From contig VNKQ01000003.1 in the NCBI GenBank assembly GCA_016508695.1, positions 1,550,001 to 1,614,000 of the forward strand: a stretch of DNA of 64,000 nucleotides, read 5' to 3'. The stretch is from Hyphodiscus hymeniophilus (Eukaryota > Ascomycota > Leotiomycetes > Helotiales > Hyphodiscaceae). The position numbers were made by a program, and so were the translations under genes. Below, piece by piece: positions 10,783 through 21,709 of this stretch. Position 1 is the first letter of the stretch; every line of letters begins with the position of its first letter. The notes beneath the pieces are model-generated. The model was not told where the DNA came from, made no database searches, and saw only the letters and a list, made by a program, of their open reading frames with translations.

Positions 10783-11621
10783 AGGGTCCATCACGAAGGA
10801 AGAGGTTCACCCGTTCATTTCTGATTATATTCAGCTTAGATAACAGGATTGAAGAGAGGACGGGTGAACAATTATCGTTATTCCGTTTACGATATGGGAC
10901 GACGTTCTGTCCAATCCGAATGGCTGCGGAAAGCCTTGACGGAAAAACTAGATCATTGGAATTCTGGAAAGCAAGTCTTACCCAGATCAGAAGCTCGACA
11001 AGGAATTCTTTTGAGAGAGGATCAGTCGCTTTGCCTACACGGCAAGGCTCAGATTTAATAAATAATTTGAAACACTCCAACTGGCCCATATACTGACTAT
11101 ATACAAAATGTGAGAAACGACTATCTCAGGTAATAGAATAAATCACTTCAACTGAAAAATCTTTACTCACTCTTAGTGCGAGTTCGATGGATAGGTAGAG
11201 TAAGGAAATCTGGGGTTCTTGCGCAACTCTGACTCTGAGTAGGACTAGAGTGACAACTCAAAGAGAATTTGTAATAGAAAACTGTACTTCGATCTATTCC
11301 AAGAGAGTCGTCGCCGCATTTTCCGTTACTGCGAGCAGGTGCGAGCGCTTCCGACGCCTTAACTCATCACCGAGTTGAGATACACCTGAAATAATTATAT
11401 ACAACGGACATTTATTCCAATGGAAATGCGCACAGACTTCCGCGCTGTATTCTTGTGGGCAGCATAAGTGGGGGTTGGTGCAACGATCGTTGTCTGTCTC
11501 CACAGAATGTGGCGGTCTTCCGTTGCACAAGTGGGAGGTGGAGCGACGTCGGTACCCCCATCGTACAATTATAAACATCGGTGAGCGTCAAGATAACCTT
11601 TTCAGCATCATTCTATTCAAC
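10783..11621. other. Intergenic, nothing recognised
   Basis: Overlapping ORFs of up to 110 codons on both strands lack any recognisable motif. The final part is the promoter of the dioxygenase gene, with TATAAA-like ATTATAAAC about 50 bp before its ATG. Confidence 0.5.
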
Positions 11622-12693
11622 ATGGCTCCAACCGCACTATCCCCTGAACTGGAATTTGAGGCACATCCTGCTGTAAAAGTTGCAGCATACAGGTAGCATT
11701 CTCTTGAAAGGCTGCGCCGAGAAAGGACTGACTGAGATTGTATATAGTGTGAACCCAAAGCACACAGAGTGGTATGCCGATTTACAGGAAAACGGCTACG
11801 CAGTAGTGAAGAACGCCATTCCCAGAGACCGCGCAATCGCATATCAGCAGAAGGCCCTTGATTGGCTCACCTCTTTCGAATCAAACTTAGATTTGTCGAA
11901 CCCGGAGACTTGGGTCAAGGAGAACCTGCCTATCCAGAGTAATATAAACACATTCTACGCTTACAGCATCGCCCATGAAAAGTTCGTTTGGGACGCTAGA
12001 ATGGAGCCGGGTGTTATCGGTGCATTTGAGGCTCTGTGGGGAACGGACGAATTGTTGGTTAGCTTCGACACGCTTAATATCACGTTGCCGAACCGCAAGG
12101 ATATTCCGAGGAAGGGAACATGGGAACATGTTGATCAGAGCCCGCTGAGAAGGGGTTTGCATTGCGTACAGGGCGTGATCAACTTGTCACATGCTGGGCC
12201 TGAGGATGGTGGATTAACGGTCCTTCCTGGATCCCATAAGCTCGTCGAGGAATTTTTCGATACCGAAACGGATAAAACGACGTGGACCGCGGTGGACAAC
12301 TACGGATTCTCGCAAGAACAGCTGGCATGGTTCACAGCTCGGGGAATCAAGCCACACAAGGTGTGCGCAGAGGCTGGAGATCTCATTCTTTGGGACAGCC
12401 GGACCATACACTATGGCGCAGAGCCAACAGAGAAGAGCAACACGATCCGCACAGTGATCTATGCCGCTTACACTCCTGCCAAGTTCGCAACCAGAGAGGC
12501 GCTAGATACAAAGGCACAAATCTTTCAGCAATATGGTGGCACCACACATTGGCCACATGATAATATCAAGATTCGAAATAATGAGGCGAGATTTGAGGAC
12601 GGAACCTTGGACCCAAGAGACCGGAAAGAGCCTTTGGAAAAGCCGCAAATGAGCGACAAGTTGCTGAAGCTGGCTGGAGTTATGGCATATTGA
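11622..12693 (+). CDS. Phytanoyl-CoA dioxygenase (PhyH) family Fe(II)/2OG oxygenase
   Basis: Exons 11622..11692 and 11748..12693 (55-nt intron, GTAGCA donor, TATAG acceptor) give 338 aa. The double-stranded beta-helix iron site is visible: H151-x-D153 in WEHVDQSP, distal H245 in RTIHYGAE, and 2-oxoglutarate-binding R258 in NTIRTVIY. The PGSHK and GDLILWDSR motifs are typical of PhyH-like proteins. These hydroxylate CoA esters or, in fungi, secondary metabolites; the substrate is unknown. The first exon adds only 24 codons and is supported by the shared NGYAVVKN region following it in frame. Convergent with the dCMP deaminase gene. Confidence 0.87.
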
Positions 12694-12935
12694 AAAGAGA
12701 ATCCTGTAGGCAGCTGGAACAGAACATGCTCTTGTGAACAGCATGGGCTTGGAACTGCCATGTTTATGCGGACTGTATGGACTTGGGACCAATATTGCAG
12801 TCCAGTGATAATCATTTCAGTCTGAATGGGTACCTTTATGCTTTGAGGAGTTTTGCGATCAATACAGATTCTGCTTCTCCAGATGAATCAAGCCGTTAGC
12901 AGGCTGTAACAAAGTCAGCATGATTCATTTATCAA

Positions 12936-14042
12936 TCAGTGAGAACAGACCGGGATAAATTGTCGTAGCCGCACGCCAGCCTGCTTGAACACAGCAGCCG
13001 TCTCTGAATCCATGCTATAGCCCTGGCTGTAAACTACCTCGCTGACCCCAACTTGCGCAATCTTGATGCTGCAAGTCAAGCATGGACACGTATCACAATA
13101 AAGGGTCGAGCCCTCCCTGATTCGTTCTCGGCCAGCTTCTAAAAGCGCATTCTCCTCCGCATGAAGGCATAAGCATGTTCCTAAACCAACGCCAGAGCTT
13201 TGGCCTTCATTGCAACGAGGGCATCCTCCCTCTCCACAGTTCTTCAGTCCTCGGGGTGTCCCATTGTAACCAGTGCTAATGACGCGTTTCTCTCTCACAA
13301 GCACGCAACCTACTCTCCTCTTCATGCAATTGCATCTCTGAGCAGCCAAGGATGCTAGTTGCATGAAGTATTGGTCCCAACTCGGTCGCAATCTATCCTC
13401 ATTTGTAAGATCTAACTTTCCCAGTGTTGCGTATAAATGTGCAAGGTCGGACGAAGTATTGAGTAGACGGACAGTTGCTCGAGATATCAGAGGGAGCAAG
13501 CCAGTCTCGGGAGAATATAGGTGTTCGTCTGATCTGAGAAGGAATTCTTCGAGCGTGAGGCTTTGTGCCGAAGATTGGGTCTTCTTGAGTCGGGCTTGGA
13601 AACGTCTCCATCGCACACTGACAGGTGCGTCAACGCTGATGAGGATGAAGAACGGCCGGCGGAGGAGTTTATCAAGTATTTCTTCGGTATGTATATCTGT
13701 TGTGACCCAGCGTTCCCGCCATTGCTTGGTGACGAAGTCGAGTAGGTCATCTATGCATTCGAAGGAGTATGTTTTTGGGGATGGTCTCGACTTGCCATTG
13801 ACGTATGGTATATTGCGCGTCAATTTCGATTCATTATCTTCTTCTATCATTTTTTGAGTACCATTCGTCTCTGAAGGGCCCCCGTTCGTGCTCTTTCTTT
13901 GAAGGTAGAGATGGGTAAAGCCATGATGCTCTACGAGATACTCGGCAATGGTACGCTTGCCAGCACAAATACCTGCTCTGTGATTAGTCTTGAACAGAAC
14001 TTTGATGCACAACTCGTTACCTCCACAAATACCAACCAACAT
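12936..14042 (-). CDS. DCD1: Deoxycytidylate (dCMP) deaminase
   Basis: Exons 14042..14021 and 13972..12936 give 352 aa. The intron is 48 nt and stop-free. Removal restores a P-loop-like N-terminus, LVGICGGICAGKRT, which the unspliced frame interrupts. The C-terminal half is a CDA-fold zinc deaminase: HAEENAL for the zinc His and catalytic Glu, and CPCLTC for the two zinc cysteines, with a preceding TGYNGTPRG substrate loop. It deaminates dCMP to dUMP for dTMP synthesis. The N-terminal 200 residues look like a nucleoside-kinase-type P-loop domain, as in fungal homologues. Divergent from ATG7 with 379 bp between starts. Confidence 0.93.
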   Translation of the reverse strand: MLVGICGGNELCIKVLFKTNHRAGICAGKRTIAEYLVEHHGFTHLYLQRKSTNGGPSETNGTQKMIEEDNESKLTRNIPYVNGKSRPSPKTYSFECIDDLLDFVTKQWRERWVTTDIHTEEILDKLLRRPFFILISVDAPVSVRWRRFQARLKKTQSSAQSLTLEEFLLRSDEHLYSPETGLLPLISRATVRLLNTSSDLAHLYATLGKLDLTNEDRLRPSWDQYFMQLASLAAQRCNCMKRRVGCVLVREKRVISTGYNGTPRGLKNCGEGGCPRCNEGQSSGVGLGTCLCLHAEENALLEAGRERIREGSTLYCDTCPCLTCSIKIAQVGVSEVVYSQGYSMDSETAAVFKQAGVRLRQFIPVCSH

Positions 14043-14421
14043 TTTGTTTGGATGTGCACCTGGTTGTCTCAAGACATGGCATCAAATCAACTCAGACGCG
14101 CTCTAGCGCGATTGCACGGAAATCGATCACAGCGGGCCGAAGTTTATCCGGCCCGTGCTCATTCATCTCATGGCAGGCGACCAAAACCCCTCCACTACTC
14201 GACATGACAACCCCACATGACTCTTTCTCTTTCTCACCGAACTACACAGTCGCTCACGAGACTCAAACTACTTCAAACGTTCATCACGACTAGCCACCAA
14301 AGTTTATTTCACCAGACTTCACCAAAAAGCCCTCTGAACATTCAGCAAAGAATAGCTCCCTAGTCAGCATTACAAACAACTGTTCACTTTCGCGCCACCG
14401 AAAGTGTTGCTACAGCCAAAA

Positions 14422-16685
14422 ATGGCTTTGAAATTCGCTCCATTTGGCTCAGAAATCGAGCTTCCATTCTATACTGCTCTATCCCAGTTAAAGATCGATC
14501 ATGATAAGCTTGACGATTCTGCCCGAACTGTGCTTGGCTTGTATGAGCCTCGTGCGACATCTTCCCCGGACGAGAGTTGTCGTATGCGAATCTTGGGAAA
14601 CGCACTCACAAGTGATGAGTGAGTCGGCTTGTGGGATTCTGAAAGACATGATAGAGACATGCTGACATGACAAGTAGTGTCCCATCAAATAATATCCGGG
14701 CTGAGGGCAAAATAAAGAACGTTAACACTATTGAGGATTTCAAAAACATGGATAAGGCAGCCATGCTTCAAACTGCCGCCAAACAAGTATGCTACAATCT
14801 CAGCTTATGAAAAGTCTGGTACTAATAATCTTAGATTTGGGATGCCATTAACGACGGCACTATTTATTCCATTCCCTCATTACTTTCTTCGTTCACCATC
14901 CTCTCGTTTGCTAACCTAAAGAAGTACAACTTTACGTACTGGTTTGCTTTTCCCGCTCTTCATTCTGAGCCACTTTGGAAGCGAGTCGAATCCTCAAATC
15001 CAGAAGAGTTGACAGGACAGGAGACAACTGCCTTGGTTGATGAAGTTGGCACGTGGAGGTACGGCACTGACAATCGAGAGCACGGATTCTTCTTGGCCAA
15101 AAAGGTTCGTCAACCAGCAACCGAGAACGACCGCCCTGAGACCCCTGGAACTCCTGGAGATGATCTGGGCTACAAGTGGGTGGTTGGATCCCTCCGAGTC
15201 TTTGAAAGTGGTTTCTTCAACGGTATTGATAAGGCAGACCAATTTGTTTGTTTTGTCGATCCGTCTACCTATCCGGAGAACCCAGGTTGGATGCTTCGAA
15301 ATTTGCTTGTTCTTATTCGAAGAAGATACAAGTTGAACAAGGTCCAAATTTTGTGTTACAGAGACGTCCAATCCAGGAGGCATGAAGCAAGAAGTCGAAT
15401 TCTTCATTTGGAGACCCAAACGGATGCCAAGAGCGCCGAGACAACCGAGATGCCAAAGGTCACTGGCTGGGAACGCAACAGCGTTGGAAAGATACAGCCA
15501 AAAGTTACGAATTTAGCTCAATATATGGATCCGCAGCTCTTGGCAGATCAATCGGTTGATTTGAATCTGAAGCTCATGAAGTGGCGGATTGCCCCCGAGT
15601 TGGATCTTGAGAAGATTAAAGAGACAAGATGTCTCCTCCTCGGCGCGGGAACTCTGGGCACATTTGTATCACGGGGTCTCATGGCCTGGGGAGTCCGAAA
15701 AATCACTTTCATCGATAACGCCACAGTATCGTTCTCGAATCCAGTCCGGCAACCATTGTTCGACTTCAAGGACTGTCTTGAAGGAGGCGCGAAGAAGGCG
15801 TATAGAGCAGCGGAGGCTTTGCAAGAGATCTACCCCGGTGTTGACAGTACTGGCCACGTTATGTCAGTTCCAATGCTTGGACATCCCATAACCGACGAAA
15901 CCAATTCAAGATTGGATTTTGAAACACTCCAGAAGCTGATTGACGATCATGATGCTATTTTTCTTCTGATGGATACCCGTGAGAGCCGATGGCTTCCAAC
16001 GGTGATGGGAAAAGCGGCGGGAAAGATTGTCATGAATGCCGCACTGGGCTTCGATACCTATGTGGTCATGAGACATGGAGTGACAGCAGAGGATGGCGGT
16101 GCGGCAGCGCTGGGCTGTTATTTCTGCAATGATGTGGTTGCTCCTGGAGATGTATGTGCTCCTCTTTGATTATGAATATTGCTAACGTAACGGTAGTCTG
16201 TCAAAGATTTGACTCTGGACCAACAGTGTACTGTTACTCGTCCAGGAATCGCACCCATGGCTTCAGCTCTTCTCGTCGAAACCTTGGTGTCTATTCTACA
16301 ACATCCTTTAGGCGCTCGAGCTCCCGCTCCTAAGACCTCTACTAACCAACACTCTTCGTCGATCCAATATGAGCGCGATCCTGCAAGCCATCCTCTAGGC
16401 CTAGTTCCTCATCAGATCAGAGGTTTCCTTTCAAGCTTCAACAACATGCTCATAAGTGGACAGTCATACGATTGCTGCTCAGCATGCTCTCCAAAGATAG
16501 TTGATGCATACAAGAAGGGTGGATGGGAGTTTATCAAGAAGGCCTTGACGGAGAAAGATTACGTTACAGAGCTCAGTGGACTGGCGGAGGTGCATCGTAA
16601 GGCGGAGGCTGCGGCAAACGACGTCGAGTGGGATAGTGAAGAAGGAGATATGGATGGGGATGAGGGAGAAGGAGAGTTGATATGA
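14422..16685 (+). CDS. ATG7: E1-like activating enzyme Atg7
   Basis: Four exons: 14422..14618, 14678..14786, 14835..16151 and 16197..16685, giving 703 aa. Introns are 59, 48 and 45 nt. The N-terminal domain starts LKFAPFGSEIELPFY, which recruits the E2 enzymes Atg3/Atg10. The adenylation domain has the ATP loop LLLGAGTLGTFVSRG (Gly372 onward) and FIDNATVSFSNPVRQ. The thioester cysteine is Cys552 in DQQCTVTRPG. The acidic C-terminus (EWDSEEGDMDGDEGEGEL) is typical of fungal Atg7. It activates Atg8 and Atg12 in autophagy. The first acceptor is a tandem AAGTAG, so one extra Ser is possible at the exon 1/2 joint. Confidence 0.96.
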
Positions 16686-17157
16686 GACTCTCAACGATTG
16701 TACCATAATAAACGATATGGGGAGCGTTGGTTTTAATTGGGCGTTACGCGCAGGATATCAAGGAGACTTTTGTGAGGGGGGAGTTTGGTGGTCAGCGAAT
16801 CTCAAGCATCAGGATGGTATGGGATCTATCATAGTGGCGTTAGGCAGAAGCGGTAATTTAGGTTACCAATAACAATGACCCTGGATAAGTTCCTTCCAAC
16901 TCGTTCATTGATACGATTGGGGTCTACATTTGGTAGGTCACATGACTTCAACAAGCGCCACTAATCCAGCTTGCAGCGGGACCAACCGCTGATCTCACGC
17001 TCGCTGGATGCAAGCTTCAAAAATATCAACAGCTTCAAGTCAACCCAATTGTGACCTACGATATGGTTCCGTTCGTCTTACCCATCCCTTCCTTCCATGT
17101 GCAACTCCCAATTGACGTTCAGTTTTACACTGTCTGTATATTACTGTAGTTCCAACG
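16686..17157. other. Intergenic, nothing recognised
   Basis: ATG7 3' end and promoter of the PPR gene. No motif or repeat stands out. Confidence 0.5.
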
Positions 17158-19574
17158 ATGCGATCCCAATTAACGCGCAGCGTCTTTCTACGCCTCCTCT
17201 CCAACAAACCCCTCGTCTTTCGATGTTCTACTCGGTTCTCCCTTCGACTTACACCTCGATATGGCATGCAACGAACTTCAGCAAAGAGATCGCTATTTGG
17301 GTTTTCGAGAAAACCGCCCAGGGAGCCAAGAGCCCCTGAGCTCGCTCCTGGGTTGAGCAAGATGCTCGATTTGAATAAGATGCTCAAGATCGGTGCCAGG
17401 CCGCCTCCGGCTTCCCAAATATCCCAGGCGTTCAGAAGTTATTTTGCGTACAAAGATCACAATAAGACAGGATTGAACGAGCTACAAGCGGGGCACGTCC
17501 TTCGTACTTTCGAATATTTGCAGAAATTCAATAGCGAAGAGGAGGGTTTTGGACTCCCAAATGAGGTCTTGCGATGCGCTTTGGTGAACATTGCGATATT
17601 GCCCACAGGAAATGGCGAGACACATTCTAGATTCGCCAGAGCAGTTTTTCAGGAGCTTCGGGAGAGGAAGGCAAAGGCGCTTCACATAGATCTCAAGTAC
17701 CTCGTAACTGTACTGGTACACACTGGCAACACGGCCGAGGCTATGAGCTTAGTGGAGGAGTTCCTTGCCACGTCTTATGTTTTAGAAAAGGATACCAGGA
17801 AGGAAAACTTGGCGAAAGCGAAAAGAAACCTCTTCAGTTTAGTCATGAAAGGCTATGCCAGAGAAAACAACGAGTCGGAGCTTCTCAAAGTTGCCGAAAG
17901 GGTGGAAGCTGCTGGACTGGGCCCGGGGAGTTTATCTCATGAAACCATGACAAGCTTTTATGCATCGAGGGACGATGTTCCCAATACCAAGATATGGTTT
18001 GACAGAAATCCACATGCGCGAAGTCCAACAACAAGCAAAGAGTTGATGTCCACGATTCTGAGTTTTAGTATTCGCAATCAAGAATTGGACTGGTGCAAAG
18101 CTGTTTTCCGCAGGATTCTGGATAAAAACCCGCCCAAACCAGCGTGGGACGTCCTTTTCCAATGGGCTTCGGGGGCGCTGGGGAAGGGGGTTGAAGATGT
18201 GGATCGCATGATAGACTTCATGATTAAGCACAATCCCGAGGACGAGAGTGTACGCCCCGATGCAGAGACCATCAACGGACTGGTGGAGCTTGCTATGTCA
18301 GCTCAAGACTCTTACCTCGCAGAACGTTACGTTGCCTTGGGGAAGAAATATGGAATTCAACCAAACGCTCAAACTTTCATCCTTCAACTAAACTATCGAG
18401 TGTCAGCTGGTGACTTGGCCGGTGCTCAGACTGCTTACGATGCACTCCAGTCTGAAGAAGTCGAAAACCATGCCGACCTGCCAGCAATCAACAAGTATAT
18501 TCGAGCTCTTTGTTCTTTGAAGGTAAATCACTACGAACGAGCTGTATCAATATGCTCTGACTTGGATGAACGCAATATACGCCTCGAACCCGATACCGTC
18601 TCTGCGATGTGCTTGTTGCATCTGTCACGGGGTGAAATGAACGATGTGCTGGATATGCTCCAAACAAACACTTTCCATTACACGCTGCCTGAACGAGCCA
18701 GAATCATCGAAACCTTTGTCGCCTTCTGTTCAGACCGCAAGACCAACACTTCAGATGCCTGGGAAGCCTACAACATGTTACGCACCGTATTTCAAGAAAT
18801 GCCTGTCAACATCCGCACAACGATGATGAATGAGTTCTTCGCTCGCAAGAGAAGCGACATGGCATGCCACGTGTTCGGCCATATGCGTCAACACGACCGG
18901 AAAGAATTCAGACCAGTCCTCCAGACTTACATTGACTGCTTCCGAGGCATCGCGCTATGCAAGGACAAGGAATGTCTAGATATGGTGCACAATATGTTCA
19001 AAATGGATTCCTCGATTGAGCCGAATACCAAACTTTACAATAGCCTTATGATGGCTTATACGGCGTGCGAGGAAGGAGATCGAGCGCTGGACTTCTGGCA
19101 TGACATTACGAACTCAAGGGAAGGACCTTCGTATGAATCGCTAGAGCTCGTCTTCAAGGCATGCCAGGAACAATCTTTTGGTGACAGAACAGCGAAAGAA
19201 GTATGGGCAAAGATGCGAAGGATGGAGATCGAAGTCACTAGGGAGGTGTTTATCGCTTATGTCTGTGCCTTGGCGGGACAAGGTCGGATGGAGGAATCAA
19301 AGGAGCTGGTGGAGACGGCTGAGAAAGATCTAGGGCTGAAGCCGGACGTTCTTACGTGAGTCATCTTCGCTAACGCTTTTAAGTGAGATGTTAATACTAA
19401 ATCAGCATCGGGTCCTTCTACAACGCACTTCCCGGACAGAACCGCAAAGATTTGGTTGAGGAATGGGCAAAAGATCTCTACCCGGATATTTGGGCCGAAC
19501 TCGAGAAACTTGGGCAGAGAACCATGAAAGAGGGGCACAGATTATTTAACATGAAGAAGCTAGCCTCAGACTAG
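17158..19574 (+). CDS. Mitochondrial pentatricopeptide-repeat protein, possibly CIA84-like
   Basis: Exons 17158..19355 and 19406..19574 (50-nt intron, GTGAGT donor, ACTAA branch region, ATCAG acceptor) give 788 aa. The first 45 residues are Arg/Ser/Leu-rich with no acidic residue, a good mitochondrial presequence. The remainder is helical with degenerate PPR units, for example EPNTKLYNSLMMAYTACEEG, RPDAETINGLVELAMSAQDS and QPNAQTFILQLNYRVSAGD. Such proteins bind mitochondrial RNAs or, as with Neurospora CIA84, act in complex I membrane-arm assembly. The N-terminal FGFSRKPPREP stretch and the length make CIA84 a candidate, but I cannot confirm it without alignment. Confidence 0.8.
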
Positions 19575-19654
19575 GTGAAGGGTGTATATCCTGTATATAT
19601 GATGTATATATCCATTGCTGACAAGATGAGGATCTATTTTTCCGATGTGATTGG

Positions 19655-19800
19655 TGAATTTCCTGTGCTCTGGCTCAAGCGAGCTTGAAGCTTATCGAGA
19701 AACTCTCCAGCAAGCTCTTTATACTCTAGCCAGAGCCTATCGGGATGTTCAGAAAGACCTTGGGCGCGATAAGCGTAGCAAAGGATGGCACGGCTGATCC
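19655..19800 (-). other. Protein-like reading stretch beside the transposon
   Basis: The minus strand reads ILCYAYRAQGLSEHPDRLW then KELAGEFLDKLQARLSQ and stops near 19634. Composition is like a genuine C-terminal exon. No matching 5' part was found on the other side of the transposon. It may be the tail of a disrupted gene or chance. Confidence 0.25.
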
Positions 19801-19862
19801 GACACGAATCCATGATTACCGTGAGCTTGACATTTCCAGCCACGCCCTTTATTCCATGCCTA

Positions 19863-19925
19863 GAGGGTACAGAAAAAAGTGGCCTTATTTGGTTTTGCGC
19901 AACCACCAAAAATCGATAATTCTAT
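19863..19925 (+). repeat. Left terminal inverted repeat
   Basis: Starts GAGGGTACAGAAAAAAGTGG and pairs with the reverse complement of 21185-21248. TA lies directly outside. Confidence 0.85.
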
Positions 19926-21184
19926 TATACCTAATACTTCGTCATTTAACCACGACGACGCCTACAATCGTATAGTCTCTTGGTGTACTTATTGTATATA
20001 TTATCAATTATCTTCTCGTCTAATTGGGTCTCAAATATTAACTTAAATCGCGCTAATACTTGCCTTTGAGTACGAGATTGGACCTCGTGGAACCTTCGTT
20101 TGAGTACTTGCGTGTACGACTTAAAGATTGAGAAATCGGGGGAATTGCTAGGACATATTATATAAGGAATCCCATTTCTTTTAAACTAAGTTTTTACGCC
20201 TTTTGAGTTGTGCGCCGAGTCCTCGTCTTGCTAAAGAGTTAAACTACGATCGAGGAGGTCTTGTTTGATTGTTAGGAGTATTTGTTTAACGTAGACCTTT
20301 ATAGCTATCTTTCCGACCTTATTTAAAGGGACCTCGTATGGTATAAACCTTCGATAATCCTTCCTAATAATAATAAAGACATTTAAAAGAGGTAAAGTGT
20401 CTTCTTCCCGTGCCTTTGCCTTTGTATCTTTCGACGTAACCTTCTTTAATTGTACGTTTATTCGAGCCTCTCGAGCGTCCTTTCTAACCCTTCTTTTGAC
20501 CCTCTTTATAACTTGTAGGCTAATTCCAAAATAGAATTTATTGCAAAAACAAACGTCTTTCTATTAGTTCGAATACGCTCGAGTAGCTAGTTAAGAATCG
20601 ATAAAATTACACCGGTTTTGAGCTTGTATTTCCCCTAACTCTTTCTCCTTCTCGCAAAGCGTATTAATTAATCCCTAGTTGCTATTATATGCCTTTCGAA
20701 CGCTAATAGAGTTTATAGCTTTGTATCGGCCCGTTTTTAAGTGTAAGGTAGAAGGAAGAGTGACGCCGGCGTTAGTTGTGAGTTTTAGCCAATTTGCCCC
20801 TCTCTTTTTAAGGGAAATCGATTTATTATTGCAAGACTATGTAATCGTAGCTATTTCTGCCCGTGTAAGGGCTCTTTTTTACCCTGTGGATCTAGCCCTT
20901 TATCGACTTGATTGTGAAGCGTACGAAGCTCTTTTGAGGCAAGAATTCGAGTTTGAATGCGGGTTGGAACACCTGATATTTGTCGGATTTCGGCGTAAGT
21001 TGCGGATATTCCTTTGAGCCTTGCAAACGCCCGTATCGCAAAAATAGTACTTCTTTGGGGGGTCTGGGCATGCTTAAAGTAATGAGCAAGGTCCGGAGGA
21101 GGTATGTAATGACGATTACGCTTTTTAATAGCTTTGTGGGGGAGTTCTCGAGTTATTCTTATAGTTGTTTTGATGTAAATAAAG

Positions 21185-21248
21185 CTACGGTACGATTTTT
21201 GGTGGTTTTGCGCACGGGCCAAATAAGGCCGTTTTTTCCTGTACCCTC
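21185..21248 (-). repeat. Right terminal inverted repeat
   Basis: Reverse complement starts GAGGGTACAGGAAAAAACGG. It differs from the left arm mainly by transitions, as expected for RIP. TA lies directly outside at 21249-21250. Confidence 0.85.
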
Positions 21249-21250
21249 TA

Positions 21251-21709
21251 GCATGCTCCCTTACCTTCCCGCCCCAAAAAAAAGATTCCGGCTTCAAAGT
21301 TCGTCAGGTCGTTGTCTCGACGCCTAAGTTGCTAATTCCTACGCACTAAGCAAGCATTGAGAGTAAAAGCAAAGGATCAAATCGAATGCGAAAATGGTGA
21401 TTTAATTTTCCCCCTGAACTATGTAAGCATTAAAGAACGGAGGTATTAAAAGGGATTTCGTAAAGTCTCGCATATCATCATGGTGAGTGATAATGTGGTA
21501 TTATCGTGACAGATCAAAAGGAAATAAATTGTCTGCAGAGAAGGAAATAGGTACAAAAGTGAGAATAAGAAAATTCGTGGGCGTTTCGTCGTGAGTCTAT
21601 GTATGTGCGAATCCAAGCATTCCAACTGCCTCCGTGGCCCAAATGCAGATCGTCTATTAATTCCAGATCATTCAGATCCAACCATTAAAACATCCAAGCC
21701 CAAGACTAA
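21251..21709. other. Intergenic, nothing recognised
   Basis: Between the transposon and the 3' end of the DUF3824-like gene. A homopolymer A tract occurs at about 21276. No ORF of note. Confidence 0.5.

Larger units (their letters stand above)
19863..21248 (-). mobile_element. Tc1/mariner-type DNA transposon, dead and RIP-like
   Basis: A 1386-bp element bounded by imperfect inverted repeats of about 60 bp. Both ends begin GAGGGTACAG, and the arms share GGCCTTATTTGG and ACCACCAAAAATCG. It is flanked by TA on both sides (19861-19862 and 21249-21250), the Tc1/mariner target duplication. The minus strand carries the remains of a transposase. The N-terminal DNA-binding part is at about 21110-20880 (HTH-like, ISATYAEIRQISGVPTR). 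The DDE domain is at about 20230-19990, with EDSAHNSK and SNSPDFSIF matching the EDxAPxH and GNSPDLNxIE blocks. Many stops and AT-richness indicate inactivation, probably by repeat-induced point mutation. Confidence 0.85.

Noticed and set aside
10779..11096. Overlapping ORFs of about 105 codons on both strands
   Set aside because: No motif, no splice context, and neither strand favoured.
14043..14072. Upstream in-frame extension of dCMP deaminase
   Set aside because: Begins with TTG, and the ATG at 14042 gives the conserved N-terminus.
20679..21017. 112-codon plus-strand ORF inside the transposon
   Set aside because: Complement of the transposase region; the minus strand carries the recognisable motifs.
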